Assembly: GCF_000759535.1 (NCBI RefSeq)
Contig: NZ_CP009455.1
Coordinates: 4,340,001-4,404,000, forward strand
DNA: 64,000 nucleotides
Source: Pseudomonas cremoricolorata
GTDB lineage: Bacteria > Pseudomonadota > Gammaproteobacteria > Pseudomonadales > Pseudomonadaceae
Direction of reading: 5' to 3'
Shown here: piece by piece, positions 35,619 through 44,983 of the stretch
Layout of the letters: every line of letters starts with the position of its first letter
How positions within the stretch are numbered: position 1 is the first letter of the stretch
The notes under the pieces: generated by a model
What the model saw: only the letters and a program-made list of their open reading frames with translations
Told to the model about the DNA's origin: nothing
Databases searched by the model: none
Translations under genes and position numbers: made by a program

Positions 35619-35650
35619 CGCGGGTGAACCGGAGCACCGGTTCACCCGCG
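35619..35650 (+). terminator. Hairpin after ccoP1
   Basis: CGCGGGTGAACCGG-AGCA-CCGGTTCACCCGCG is a perfect 14-bp stem with a 4-nt loop, 17 bp past the ccoP1 stop. No T-run follows. It resembles P. putida REP-type hairpins and probably ends or protects the first operon transcript. Confidence 0.75.
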
Positions 35651-36000
35651 CAGTGCTTCAAGCCATGGACGCTCCGTTTCTGGCATCCCCGCACCACCCC
35701 CCTCTCTGCTTTCTGCCCCTCTGCGACTTTGGCCTCGTTCGCCTAGCGCTTTCGCACGCCTGCCGATTCGCGGCGCCAGCAAAAAAAAACGCTGACCGTT
35801 CGATCAGAAAAAACAGAGAAACGGTACACATAACAATTATTTGTTTGTGTACACTCACCAGCACCCCATACCGGTGCATCCGTGCCGGACCGGGGGCGGG
35901 ACACGGGTCGGCGCCAGCGTGCGTTGCCAGAAGCCGATGGGTTTCTGATACTGGCGCCGATTTTCGACCAACAAGAACATCAATACCGTGGAACCTTGCC
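35651..36000. promoter_or_regulatory. ccoN2 upstream region with imperfect palindrome
   Basis: The 350 bp before ccoN2 contain no gene. An A/T-rich island at 35783-35860 stands out. Inside it, 35824-35852 forms an imperfect palindrome (GTACACA at 35824, TGTGTAC at 35846, inner AACAA and TTGTT). No TTGAT-N4-ATCAA box was found, in contrast to ccoN1. The element could be an operator or promoter for the second operon. Confidence 0.5.
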
Positions 36001-37446
36001 ATGAGCACTGCACCTGCAACGACCGCCTACAACTACCGGGTCGTGCGCCAGTTCGCCATCATGACGGTGGTCTGGGGCATCCTGGGCATGGGCCTGGGCG
36101 TCTTCATCGCCTCGCAGCTGGTCTGGCCCCAGCTCAACTTCGACCTGCCCTGGCTGAGCTTCGGGCGGCTGCGCCCGCTGCACACCAACCTGGTGATCTT
36201 CGCCTTCGGCGGCTGTGCACTGTTCGGCACCAGCTACTACGTGGTGCAGCGCACCTGCCAGACCCGCCTGGTGTCCGACGGCCTGGCCGCGTTCACCTTC
36301 TGGGGCTGGCAGGCGGTGATTCTCGGCGCGCTCATTACCCTGCCTCTGGGCTACACCACCAGCAAGGAATACGCCGAACTGGAGCTGCCCATCGCCGTGC
36401 TGCTGGCCATCGTCTGGGTCAGCTACGCGCTGGTGTTCTTCGGCACGCTGGTCAAGCGCAAGACCCGGCACATCTATGTCGGCAACTGGTTCTACGGGGC
36501 GTTCATCCTGGTCACGGCGATGCTGCACATCGTCAATCACGCGTCCTTGCCAGTGAGCTGGTTCAAATCGTATTCAGCCTATGCCGGCGCCACCGATGCG
36601 ATGATCCAGTGGTGGTACGGGCACAATGCGGTGGGCTTTTTCCTCACCACCGGTTTTCTCGGCATGATGTACTACTTCGTGCCCAAGCAGGCCGAGCGGC
36701 CGATCTATTCCTATCGGCTGTCGATCGTGCATTTCTGGGCGCTGATCACCCTGTACATCTGGGCAGGCCCCCACCACCTGCACTACACCGCCCTGCCCGA
36801 CTGGGCACAATCGCTGGGCATGGTCATGTCGATCATCCTCCTGGCGCCCAGTTGGGGCGGCATGATCAACGGCATGATGACCCTCTCAGGCGCCTGGCAT
36901 AAGCTGCGCACCGACCCGATCCTGCGCTTTCTGGTGGTGTCGCTGGCGTTCTACGGCATGTCGACCTTCGAAGGCCCGATGATGGCGATCAAGACCGTCA
37001 ACGCGCTGTCCCACTACACCGACTGGACCATCGGCCACGTGCACGCCGGTGCCCTGGGCTGGGTGGCGATGATTTCCATCGGCTCGGTCTATCACATGCT
37101 GCCGCGCCTGTATGGCCGCGAGCAGATGAACAGCGTTGGCCTGATCAACGCGCACTTCTGGCTGGCGACCATCGGCACCGTGCTGTACATCGCCTCGATG
37201 TGGGTCAACGGCATCACCCAGGGCCTGATGTGGCGGGCGGTCAACGACGACGGCACGCTCACCTATTCGTTCGTCGAATCCTTGCAGGCCAGCCACGCGG
37301 GCTACATCGTCCGCGCCCTGGGCGGGGCGATCTTCGCCTCGGGCATGCTGCTGATGGCCTGGAACACCTGGCGCACCGTGCGCGCCGCCAACCCGGCGCA
37401 GGCCGCTGATGCCGCGCGCATCGTCACCGTGGGGGCGCAGCGATGA
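36001..37446 (+). CDS. ccoN: cbb3-type cytochrome c oxidase catalytic subunit I, copy 2
   Basis: Second CcoN paralogue, 481 residues, starting [18 protein letters not shown] at 36001. It has the same heme and CuB motifs as copy 1: [38 protein letters not shown] and [12 protein letters not shown]. Variable loops differ (for example [14 protein letters not shown] versus [14 protein letters not shown]). A long in-frame upstream extension to 35614 crosses the terminator hairpin and is not real. The stop overlaps the ccoO2 ATG by 4 bp, a tighter junction than in copy 1. Confidence 0.97.
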   Translation: MSTAPATTAYNYRVVRQFAIMTVVWGILGMGLGVFIASQLVWPQLNFDLPWLSFGRLRPLHTNLVIFAFGGCALFGTSYYVVQRTCQTRLVSDGLAAFTFWGWQAVILGALITLPLGYTTSKEYAELELPIAVLLAIVWVSYALVFFGTLVKRKTRHIYVGNWFYGAFILVTAMLHIVNHASLPVSWFKSYSAYAGATDAMIQWWYGHNAVGFFLTTGFLGMMYYFVPKQAERPIYSYRLSIVHFWALITLYIWAGPHHLHYTALPDWAQSLGMVMSIILLAPSWGGMINGMMTLSGAWHKLRTDPILRFLVVSLAFYGMSTFEGPMMAIKTVNALSHYTDWTIGHVHAGALGWVAMISIGSVYHMLPRLYGREQMNSVGLINAHFWLATIGTVLYIASMWVNGITQGLMWRAVNDDGTLTYSFVESLQASHAGYIVRALGGAIFASGMLLMAWNTWRTVRAANPAQAADAARIVTVGAQR

Positions 37447-38051
37447 AACATGAAGTGCTGGAGAAGAACGTCGGCCTGCTGGCCTTGTTCATGGTCATCG
37501 CCGTGAGCATCGGCGGGCTGACGCAGATCGTCCCGCTGTTCTTTCAGGACGTCACCAACCTGCCGGTCGAAGGCATGAAGCCGCGCACCGCGCTGGAAGT
37601 CGAAGGCCGCGATATCTACATCCGCGAAGGCTGCGTCGGCTGTCACTCGCAGATGATCCGCCCGTTCCGCGCCGAGACCGAGCGCTACGGCCACTATTCG
37701 GTGGCCGGCGAAAGCGTGTGGGATCACCCCTTCCTCTGGGGCTCGAAACGCACCGGGCCCGACCTTGCCCGGGTCGGCGGGCGCTACTCGGACGACTGGC
37801 ACCGCGCGCACCTGTACAACCCGCGCAACGTGGTGCCGGAATCGAAGATGCCGGCCTACCCGTGGCTGGTGGAGAACACCCTGGATGGCCGCGACACGGC
37901 GAAGAAACTCCAGGTGCTGCGCACCCTCGGCGTGCCCTACAGCGACGCCGACATTGCCGGCGCGGCCTCGGCAGTCAAGGGCAAGACCGAAATGGACGCC
38001 CTGGTGGCCTATCTGCAAGGCCTGGGCACGCTGATCAAGAGCAAACGGTGA
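37443..38051 (+). CDS. ccoO: cbb3 oxidase mono-heme cytochrome c subunit II, copy 2
   Basis: 202 residues, same length as copy 1 and almost the same protein. It has one N-terminal helix ([18 protein letters not shown]) and heme site [10 protein letters not shown]. Starts inside the ccoN2 stop (ATGA) so translation is coupled. Several blocks are identical to copy 1 at DNA level. Confidence 0.96.
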   Translation: MKHEVLEKNVGLLALFMVIAVSIGGLTQIVPLFFQDVTNLPVEGMKPRTALEVEGRDIYIREGCVGCHSQMIRPFRAETERYGHYSVAGESVWDHPFLWGSKRTGPDLARVGGRYSDDWHRAHLYNPRNVVPESKMPAYPWLVENTLDGRDTAKKLQVLRTLGVPYSDADIAGAASAVKGKTEMDALVAYLQGLGTLIKSKR

Positions 38052-38055
38052 CGCT

Positions 38056-38244
38056 ATGGATATCGGAATGATTCGTGGCCTGGGCACCGTGGTGGTGCTG
38101 GTGGCCTTCATCGGCCTGGCCCTGTGGGTGTTCAGCCCCAAGCGCAAGAACGACTTCGACGAGGCCACCCGCCTGCCCTTCGCTGACGACGACCAGGCCC
38201 GCGAGCGCAAGGCGCAGGACAGTTCGAGGAGTGACCAGTCATGA
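38056..38244 (+). CDS. ccoQ: cbb3 oxidase subunit CcoQ, copy 2
   Basis: 62-residue single-helix protein ([18 protein letters not shown]...). The N-terminus matches copy 1 without its first two residues, but the tail after the helix ([18 protein letters not shown]) is diverged. It overlaps ccoP2 by 4 bp. Confidence 0.92.
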   Translation: MDIGMIRGLGTVVVLVAFIGLALWVFSPKRKNDFDEATRLPFADDDQARERKAQDSSRSDQS

Positions 38245-39224
38245 GCACCGCCTGGAGCCTGTACATCACCGTGCTGACCCTCGGCACACTCATCGCCCTG
38301 ACCTGGCTGCTGCTGTCGACGCGCAAGGGCCAGCGCGGCGATACCACCGAAGAGACCGTCGGGCACGCCTTCGACGGCATCGAGGAATACGACAACCCAC
38401 TGCCAAAATGGTGGTTCTGGCTGTTCATCGCCACCTTGCTGTTCGCCGTCGGCTATCTGGTGCTGTACCCGGGGCTGGGCACATGGCGCGGCCTGCTGCC
38501 TGGCTACAGCTACCTGGATAACGCGGCCAGGACCGAATTCGCCACCGGCGGGCAAGGCTGGACCGGCGTACACGAATGGGAAAAGGAAATGGCCCGTGCC
38601 GAGGCGCGTTACGGCCCGCTGTTCGCCAAGTACGCGTCGATGCCAGTGGCCGAGGTGGCCAAGGACCCCAAGGCGCTGAAGATGGGCGGCCGCCTGTTCG
38701 CCTCCAACTGTGCGGTGTGTCACGGCTCGGATGCCAAGGGCGCCTATGGCTTTCCCAACCTCACCGACGACGTCTGGCGCTGGGGTGGTGAGCCGGACAC
38801 CATCAAGGCCAGCATCATGAACGGCCGTATGGGGGTGATGCCCGGTTGGGCGCAGGTGCTCGGCGAGCAAGGCGTGACCGATGTCTCGGCGTTCGTGCTC
38901 AAGGAACTGGCCGGCCGCCCCCTGCCAGGCGACAGCAAGGCCAATGTCGACAACGGCCGTACGTTGTTCGCCACTACCTGCGTGGCCTGCCACGGCGCAC
39001 AGGGCAAAGGCACGCCGATGATGGGCGCTCCCGACCTGACCCGGCCCGAGGCATTCATCTACGGTTCGAGCTTCGCCCAGTTGCAGCAGACCATCCGTTA
39101 CGGGCGCAAAGGTGAGATGCCGGCCCAGGCGCAATTGCAGGGCGACGACCGCGTGCACCTGCTGGCGGCCTACGTCTACAGCCTGTCGCACCCGACCCCG
39201 GAGGCCAGCGAGCAAGGGCAATGA
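38241..39224 (+). CDS. ccoP: cbb3 oxidase di-heme cytochrome c subunit III, copy 2
   Basis: 327 residues with two N-terminal helices and heme sites NCAVCHGSD (near 156) and [10 protein letters not shown] (near 246). An insert ([18 protein letters not shown]) after the second helix makes it longer than copy 1. Ends the ccoNOQP-2 operon. Two complete cbb3 isoforms in tandem are typical of pseudomonads. Confidence 0.96.
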   Translation: MSTAWSLYITVLTLGTLIALTWLLLSTRKGQRGDTTEETVGHAFDGIEEYDNPLPKWWFWLFIATLLFAVGYLVLYPGLGTWRGLLPGYSYLDNAARTEFATGGQGWTGVHEWEKEMARAEARYGPLFAKYASMPVAEVAKDPKALKMGGRLFASNCAVCHGSDAKGAYGFPNLTDDVWRWGGEPDTIKASIMNGRMGVMPGWAQVLGEQGVTDVSAFVLKELAGRPLPGDSKANVDNGRTLFATTCVACHGAQGKGTPMMGAPDLTRPEAFIYGSSFAQLQQTIRYGRKGEMPAQAQLQGDDRVHLLAAYVYSLSHPTPEASEQGQ

Positions 39225-39389
39225 GGCGCGTGTTCAGACCTGCGCCGCTGTTGCCGCCGGTAGCTGATCCGGCTGATCTGGCAGCTTCCTGACCTGGGTC
39301 AATTGACATCCGCCATATCACGATAAAAGGCTAATCCCAATGCGACTAAAGGTCGCAGCGCCGTCATCCACCGTCATCGCGGGAGTATC

Positions 39390-39524
39390 ATGGCGCCCCA
39401 GGAGTTGTACGAAAAGTCGCCGGCAGCGCACCGGTCTTTGACCTCGAACTCCACGCACGCGATTTCGACCGCGGCTGGCAGGTACCGGCCGCGGCACCCA
39501 TTCCACCGCCGTGGGACACGATGA
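39390..39524 (+). CDS. Possible 44-residue leader ORF coupled to ccoG
   Basis: ATG at 39390 preceded by CGGGAG opens a 44-codon frame whose TGA (39522-39524) overlaps the first ATG of ccoG (ATGA). The peptide is Ser/Arg/His-rich and shows no known domain. The remainder of the 296-bp gap between ccoP2 and ccoG shows only a small GTCAATTGAC palindrome near 39298-39307. It could be chance. Confidence 0.25.
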   Translation: MAPQELYEKSPAAHRSLTSNSTHAISTAAGRYRPRHPFHRRGTR

Positions 39525-40936
39525 TGAGCAAGCAGATTCCAGTACAGGACGTCACCCCACCTGCCAAGGGGACGGTCACGGTCGACCTCTACGCTTCACG
39601 GGAAAAAATCTACACCCGCGCCTTCACTGGCCTGTTCCGCCGCCTGCGCATGGTCGCCGGTGCAGGCCTGTTCTTGCTTTACTTCGGCACCGTGTGGCTG
39701 AACTGGGGCGGTCACCAGGCGGTGTGGTGGAACCTGCCCGAGCGCAAGTTCTACATCTTCGGCACCACCATCTGGCCGCAGGATTTCATCCTCCTGTCAG
39801 GCATCCTCATCGTCGCCGCCTTCGGCCTGTTCTTCATCACTGTGTACGCCGGCCGAGTATGGTGTGGCTACACCTGCCCGCAGAGCGTATGGACGTGGAT
39901 CTTCATGTGGTGCGAGAAGGTCACCGAGGGCGACCGCAACCAGCGCATCAAGCTCGACAAGGCACCGATGAGCGCCAACAAGCTGCTGCGCAAGTCTGCC
40001 AAGCACAGCCTGTGGCTGCTGATCGGCTTCGTCACCGGCCTGACCTTCGTCGGTTACTTCTCGCCCATCCGTGACCTGGTGTTCGAACTGTTCACCGGTC
40101 AGGCCGATGGCTGGGCCTACTTCTGGGTCGGCTTCTTTACCCTGGCCACCTACGGCAACGCCGGCTGGCTGCGCGAACAGGTGTGCGTGCACATGTGCCC
40201 GTACTCGCGCTTCCAGAGCGTGATGTTCGACAAGGACACGCTGATCGTTTCCTACGACCCGCGCCGCGGTGAAGCCCGCGGCCCGCGCAAGAAAGGCAGC
40301 GACTATCAGGCCCAGGGCCTGGGCGAATGCATCGACTGCACCCTGTGCGTGCAGGTCTGCCCCACCGGCATCGACATCCGCGATGGCCTGCAGATCGACT
40401 GCATCGGTTGCGCCGCGTGCATCGATGCCTGTGACAACGTGATGGAAAAGATGAATTACCCCAAGGGGCTGGTCAGCTACACCACCGAACACAACCTCTC
40501 CGGCCAGCGCACGCAGATGCTGCGCCCGCGCCTGATCGGCTACGCCGCGGTGCTGCTGGTGATGATCGGCGCCCTGGCCACCGCCTTCGCCCTGCGCCCA
40601 TTGGTGGGCCTGGACGTCAGCAAGGACCGCGTGCTGTACCGCGAGAACGTCCAAGGGCGGATCGAGAACGTCTACAGCCTCAAGGTCATGAACAAGGATC
40701 AGCACGATCACGTCTATGTGCTCGAGGCCAGCGGCCTGCCTGATCTGCGCCTTGAAGGCCGGCAGGAAATCGCCGTCGCTGCCGGCGACATCGTCAGCCT
40801 GCCGGTGCAGCTGTCGGTGGCCCCCGAGGCGCTGCCCTCGACCACCAACGAGATTACCTTCACCCTCAAGAGCGCCGACGACAGCGACATGCAGATCCAC
40901 GCCCAGAGCCGCTTCATCGGCCCAGCCATTCGTTAA
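39521..40936 (+). CDS. ccoG: cbb3 oxidase assembly protein CcoG (RdxA/FixG)
   Basis: 471-residue membrane ferredoxin involved in cbb3 assembly, thought to reduce Cu(II) to Cu(I) for CuB insertion. Five or so membrane helices surround NosR/NapH-type cysteines (VWCGYTCPQSVW, REQVCVHMCPYSRFQ). Two 4Fe-4S sites follow (CIDCTLCVQVCP and CIGCAACIDACD). A C-terminal Ig-like FixG domain (about 355-471) ends the protein. MMSKQ allows a start at 39521 or 39524. Begins the ccoGHIS assembly operon. Confidence 0.95.
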   Translation: MMSKQIPVQDVTPPAKGTVTVDLYASREKIYTRAFTGLFRRLRMVAGAGLFLLYFGTVWLNWGGHQAVWWNLPERKFYIFGTTIWPQDFILLSGILIVAAFGLFFITVYAGRVWCGYTCPQSVWTWIFMWCEKVTEGDRNQRIKLDKAPMSANKLLRKSAKHSLWLLIGFVTGLTFVGYFSPIRDLVFELFTGQADGWAYFWVGFFTLATYGNAGWLREQVCVHMCPYSRFQSVMFDKDTLIVSYDPRRGEARGPRKKGSDYQAQGLGECIDCTLCVQVCPTGIDIRDGLQIDCIGCAACIDACDNVMEKMNYPKGLVSYTTEHNLSGQRTQMLRPRLIGYAAVLLVMIGALATAFALRPLVGLDVSKDRVLYRENVQGRIENVYSLKVMNKDQHDHVYVLEASGLPDLRLEGRQEIAVAAGDIVSLPVQLSVAPEALPSTTNEITFTLKSADDSDMQIHAQSRFIGPAIR

Positions 40937-40947
40937 GGGAACCCGCT

Positions 40948-41475
40948 ATGCCCGCTACAGCCGCCAGTCCCTGGTACAAGCATCTCTGGCCGTGGATCCT
41001 GATCGGGATCCTCACCTGCTCGGTGTGCCTGAGCCTGACCATGGTCAGCATCGCCGTGCGCAACCCGGATAACCTGGTCACTGACAACTACTACGAAGCC
41101 GGCAAGGGCATCAATCGCTCGCTGGACCGCGAGCTGCTGGCCCAGTCGCTGAACCTCAAGGCGCGTTTCGACCTCGACGAACTGACCGGCGAAGTGGCGC
41201 TGCGCCTGGACGGCGACAGCGACCCGCAGAGCCTGGAGATGAACCTGATCTCGCCGACCCAACCTGAGCGCGACCGCAAGGTGCAGCTCAACCGGGTTGC
41301 ACCGGGGCGTTATGTCGGGCAGTTGGACGATCAGGTCGCGGGCCGTCGCTTCGTTGAACTGCTGGGGCAGCAGGACGGCAAGGTCTGGCGCCTGTTCGAG
41401 GAAGAAGACGTCGCCCACGGCGTGACCCTGGAGCTGGGCGACGAAGCCTTGCAGGGCGCCGAGCAACGCCCATGA
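40948..41475 (+). CDS. ccoH: cbb3 oxidase assembly protein CcoH (FixH)
   Basis: 175-residue protein with one N-terminal helix (WPWILIGILTCSVCLSLTMV) and a periplasmic FixH domain. The conserved VRNPDNLVTDNYYEAGKGIN segment is present. CcoH interacts with the assembling oxidase. It starts 11 bp after ccoG and overlaps ccoI by 4 bp. Confidence 0.93.
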   Translation: MPATAASPWYKHLWPWILIGILTCSVCLSLTMVSIAVRNPDNLVTDNYYEAGKGINRSLDRELLAQSLNLKARFDLDELTGEVALRLDGDSDPQSLEMNLISPTQPERDRKVQLNRVAPGRYVGQLDDQVAGRRFVELLGQQDGKVWRLFEEEDVAHGVTLELGDEALQGAEQRP

Positions 41476-43937
41476 CCGAACCTGCCGGCGCGCCTGCAGC
41501 CTGCTATCACTGCGCCTTGCCAGTGCCTGCCGGAGCGCGCTTCAGCGCCGCCGTGCTGGGCGAGCCACGGCTGTTCTGCTGCCCCGGCTGCCAGGCGGTG
41601 GCCGAGTCGATCGTCGCCGGCGGACTTGAACACTACTACCAGCACCGCAGCCAGAGCAGCGCCAACCCCCAGGCGCTGGCGCAACAGGTGCAGGATGAGC
41701 TGGGCCTGTTCGACCGCGACGACGTGCAACGCGGCTTCGTCAGCCACAGCGGCGAGCTGGCCGAGGCCACGCTGATGGTCGAGGGCGTCAGTTGCGCGGC
41801 TTGCGGCTGGCTGATCGAGAAGCGCCTGCGCCAGTTACCGGGGGTGGCCGAGGCGCAGCTTAACTTGTCCAGCCATCGCTTGCGGATCAGCTGGGCCGAT
41901 GCCGAACTGCCGCTGTCGCAGGTGCTCGGCGAGCTGCGGCGCATCGGCTACGCCGCCCATCCCTACCAACCCGACCAGGCCAGCGAACGCCTGGCCGCGG
42001 AAAACCGCAGCGCGTTGCGCCGCCTGGGTGTCGCGGGGCTGCTGTGGTTCCAGGCGATGATGGCGACCATGGCCACTTGGCCAGAATTCAATGCCGACCT
42101 TTCTCCCGAGCTGCACACCATCCTGCGCTGGGTGGCGCTGTTTCTGACAACGCCCATCGTTTTCTACAGCTGCGCGCCGTTCTTCAAGGGCGCCGCCCGA
42201 GACCTGCGCACCGGCCAGCTGACCATGGACGTGTCGGTGTCGCTGGCCATCGGCCTGGCCTTCGCCGCTGGCATCTGGACCGCCATCACCGGCAGCGGCG
42301 AGCTGTATTTCGACACAGTGGGCATGTTCGCGCTGTTTCTGCTCACCGGCCGCTACCTGGAACGTCGCGCGCGGCAGCGTACTGCGGCAGCCACCGCGCA
42401 GCTGGTCAACGTACTGCCCGCCTCGTGCCTGCGCCTGACCGCCGACGGCGAGGCGCAGCGGGTGTTGCTCAGCGAAGTGCAGGTCGGCGAACGCCTGCAG
42501 GTGCTGCCAGGGGCAGTGATTCCGGCCGATGGACGCATCGTCGAGGGTTGCTCGAGCGTCGACGAATCGCTGCTCACCGGCGAATACCTGCCGCTGCCGC
42601 GCCGCCAGGGCGAGCAGGTCACCGGCGGCACGTTGAATGTGGAAAGCAGCCTGGTCGTCGAGGTCGAGGCACTCGGCCAGGCCACCCGACTGTCGGCCAT
42701 CGTGCGCCTGCTGGAACGCGCCCAGGCGGAAAAGCCACGCCTGGCGCGCTTGGCCGACCGCGCTGCGCGGCTGTTTCTGCTGTGTTCGCTGATCGGCGCG
42801 CTGGTGATCGGGGCGCTGTGGTGGCAACTGGATGCGAGCCGCGCATTCTGGATCGTCCTGGCCATGCTGGTGGCGACCTGCCCGTGCGCACTGTCGCTGG
42901 CCACCCCGACCGCGCTGACCGCAGCAACCGGCACCTTGCATCGACTCGGTTTGCTGGTGACCCGCGGGCATGTGCTGGAGGGGCTGAACCAGATCGACAC
43001 GGTGGTGCTGGACAAGACCGGCACCCTCACCGAAGGTCGCCTGACCCTGCGCAGCATTCATCCGCTGGCCACCCTCGACAGCGATCAGTGCCTGGCCTTG
43101 GCCGCGGCGCTGGAAACCCGCTCCGAGCACCCGATCGCGCGGGCCTTCGGCCACGCCGCGCAGGCCGCCGAGGCGGTGCAGAGCACTCCAGGGCTGGGCC
43201 TGCAAGGCGAGCTCGAGGGGCGGCGCCTGCGCATCGGCCAGGCGGCGTTCGTCTGCGCCCTGAGCGGCGCCGACGTGCCCCCGGCGCCCAGTACCCGCGG
43301 GCAGTGGCTGCTGCTGGGCGATCAGTACGGTCCGCTGGCGTGGTTCGCGCTGGATGACCGTCTGCGTGACGACGCCCCAGCCCTGCTCGCCGCCTGCAAG
43401 GCCCGTGGCTGGCGCACCGTGCTGCTGTCCGGTGACAGCTCGCCAATGGTCGCCGAAGTGGCCGCGCAACTGGGCATCGACCAGGCCATCGGCGGCCTGC
43501 GCCCCGACGACAAGCTGGCCCGACTCAAGGCCCTGCAAAACGCCGGGCACAAGGTGCTGATGCTCGGCGACGGCGTCAACGACGTGCCAGTGCTGGCCGC
43601 AGCGGACATCAGCATCGCCATGGGCAGCGCCACGGATCTTGCCAAGACCAACGCCGATGCGGTGCTGTTGTCGAACCGTCTCGACGCTCTGGTCCAAGCC
43701 ATCGAACTGGCCCGCCGCACGCGGCGCAACATCGTGCAGAACCTGCTCTGGGCCACCCTCTACAACGGCTTGATGCTACCCTTCGCGGCGCTGGGCTGGA
43801 TTACCCCGGTGTGGGCCGCCATCGGCATGTCGCTGAGTTCACTGATCGTGGTGCTCAATGCCTTGCGTCTGAGCCGCTCGGCGCCCGAGCCTGCTGTGCC
43901 GTCCGCGACCCCGATGCCACTGGCGGTGGCCCCATGA
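41472..43937 (+). CDS. ccoI: Copper-translocating P1B-type ATPase CcoI (FixI)
   Basis: 821-residue copper exporter that supplies periplasmic copper for cbb3 assembly. An N-terminal cysteine cluster (CYHCALPV, LFCCPGCQAV) precedes one HMA domain (EGVSCAACGWLIEKRL). The membrane metal site is TCPCALSLATP (CPC), the phosphorylation site DKTGTLTEG, the actuator loop LTGEYLP and the hinge GDGVNDVPVL. The N-terminal CxxC-CCxxC zone separates FixI/CcoI from housekeeping CopA. Confidence 0.95.
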   Translation: MTEPAGAPAACYHCALPVPAGARFSAAVLGEPRLFCCPGCQAVAESIVAGGLEHYYQHRSQSSANPQALAQQVQDELGLFDRDDVQRGFVSHSGELAEATLMVEGVSCAACGWLIEKRLRQLPGVAEAQLNLSSHRLRISWADAELPLSQVLGELRRIGYAAHPYQPDQASERLAAENRSALRRLGVAGLLWFQAMMATMATWPEFNADLSPELHTILRWVALFLTTPIVFYSCAPFFKGAARDLRTGQLTMDVSVSLAIGLAFAAGIWTAITGSGELYFDTVGMFALFLLTGRYLERRARQRTAAATAQLVNVLPASCLRLTADGEAQRVLLSEVQVGERLQVLPGAVIPADGRIVEGCSSVDESLLTGEYLPLPRRQGEQVTGGTLNVESSLVVEVEALGQATRLSAIVRLLERAQAEKPRLARLADRAARLFLLCSLIGALVIGALWWQLDASRAFWIVLAMLVATCPCALSLATPTALTAATGTLHRLGLLVTRGHVLEGLNQIDTVVLDKTGTLTEGRLTLRSIHPLATLDSDQCLALAAALETRSEHPIARAFGHAAQAAEAVQSTPGLGLQGELEGRRLRIGQAAFVCALSGADVPPAPSTRGQWLLLGDQYGPLAWFALDDRLRDDAPALLAACKARGWRTVLLSGDSSPMVAEVAAQLGIDQAIGGLRPDDKLARLKALQNAGHKVLMLGDGVNDVPVLAAADISIAMGSATDLAKTNADAVLLSNRLDALVQAIELARRTRRNIVQNLLWATLYNGLMLPFAALGWITPVWAAIGMSLSSLIVVLNALRLSRSAPEPAVPSATPMPLAVAP

Positions 43938-43989
43938 GCCCGCCGTGGCGGGCGACCGCTTCACCCTTTTACTTGCGAGCCTGCCGACC

Positions 43990-44202
43990 ATGCCTGCCCT
44001 GTACATCATGATCCCCGCTGCCGTGCTGCTGGTCGGTGTGGCGATCTACATCTTTTTCTGGGCAGTCGACAGCGGCCAGTACGACGACCTCGACAGCCCG
44101 GCGCACAGCATTCTTTTCGACGACCAGGACCCGGCGCACCAGGCCGCGATTCATTCCCAACAGCACACCGATGCTCACCAGGATGCGCAGCGCCGTGAGT
44201 GA
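43990..44202 (+). CDS. ccoS: cbb3 oxidase maturation protein CcoS
   Basis: 70-residue protein with one helix (MIPAAVLLVGVAIYIFFWAV) followed by the conserved DSGQYDDLDSPAHSILFDD, the CcoS hallmark. It is needed for cofactor insertion in CcoN. Start ATG at 43990 (MPALYIMIP). The C-terminal tail is His/Gln-rich (HQAAIHSQQHTDAHQDAQ), which might bind metal. Confidence 0.93.
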   Translation: MPALYIMIPAAVLLVGVAIYIFFWAVDSGQYDDLDSPAHSILFDDQDPAHQAAIHSQQHTDAHQDAQRRE

Positions 44203-44878
44203 ACTGCTGCCCCTGCTGGGATCGGCACTGGTGCTTGGCCTGCTCGGCAGCGGCCATTGCCTGGGCATGTGCGGCGGGCTAATGGGGGCGCTGACCCTGG
44301 CCATCCCGCCCGAGCAGCGCGCGCGCCGGGTGCGCCTGCTGCTGGCCTACAACCTCGGCCGGGTGCTCAGCTACGCCTGTGCCGGCCTGCTGCTGGGCCT
44401 GGCCGGCTGGGCGGTGGCCAGCAGCCCGCTGGCACTGGCCCTGCGCGTGCTGGCTGCGTTGCTGCTGATTGCCATGGGCCTGTACCTGGCCGGCTGGTGG
44501 AGTGGGCTGACCCGTGTCGAGGCGCTGGGCCGCGGCCTCTGGCGCCACCTGCAGCCGCTGGCCACGCGCCTGCTGCCAGTGCGCAGCGTACCGCGGGCGC
44601 TGTTGCTCGGCGCGCTGTGGGGCTGGCTGCCCTGCGGCCTGGTGTACAGCACCCTGCTGTGGGCAGCCAGCCAGGGCAATGCCACCCACAGCGCGTTGCT
44701 GATGCTGGCCTTTGGCGTCGGCACCTGGCCACTGCTGCTGTGCACCGGACTTGCCGCCGAGCGTGTCGCGGCGCTGTTGCACAGGGGCTCGGTGCGCCGG
44801 GCCGGCGGTGTGCTGGTGGTGCTCTTCGGCCTGTGGACTTTACCCGGGCCCCATCAGCATTGGCTGATGGGCCACTGA
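44195..44878 (+). CDS. TauE/SafE-like membrane protein of the cco cluster
   Basis: Membrane protein of about 227 residues with six helices in the DsbD/TauE-SafE-like family (cytochrome biogenesis transmembrane type). It has Cys motifs GSGHCLGMCGGLMGAL near the N-terminus and GWLPCGLVYSTLLW in the middle, which suggest metal or thiol chemistry. It follows ccoS in most gammaproteobacterial cco clusters, where it is thought to help copper or cytochrome maturation. A GTG start at 44195 (8-bp overlap with ccoS) gives the usual N-terminus; ATGs at 44171 and 44183 are alternatives. Confidence 0.82.
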   Translation: MSELLPLLGSALVLGLLGSGHCLGMCGGLMGALTLAIPPEQRARRVRLLLAYNLGRVLSYACAGLLLGLAGWAVASSPLALALRVLAALLLIAMGLYLAGWWSGLTRVEALGRGLWRHLQPLATRLLPVRSVPRALLLGALWGWLPCGLVYSTLLWAASQGNATHSALLMLAFGVGTWPLLLCTGLAAERVAALLHRGSVRRAGGVLVVLFGLWTLPGPHQHWLMGH

Positions 44879-44907
44879 GCGGCTGGCGTGCTACGCGCCG
44901 TTTGCCG

Positions 44908-44921
44908 TTGATGCAAATCAA
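44908..44921 (+). promoter_or_regulatory. Anr/FNR box upstream of hemN
   Basis: TTGATGCAAATCAA is a perfect match to the Anr/FNR consensus TTGAT-N4-ATCAA, 62 bp before the hemN ATG. It predicts strong induction of hemN under oxygen limitation. Confidence 0.93.
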
Positions 44922-44983
44922 CACCCCCGCCACCCCTGCGCCCTAGACTCGGTCCCACGCTGCTCTATCCAGGGACTACCCAC

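Noticed and set aside
35614..36000. N-terminal extension of ccoN2
   Set aside because: It would run through the hairpin after ccoP1 and lacks family similarity; the family start is at 36001.
39225..39520. Anr box before ccoG
   Set aside because: GTCAATTGAC and ATATCAC occur near 39300-39320 but do not give TTGAT-N4-ATCAA.
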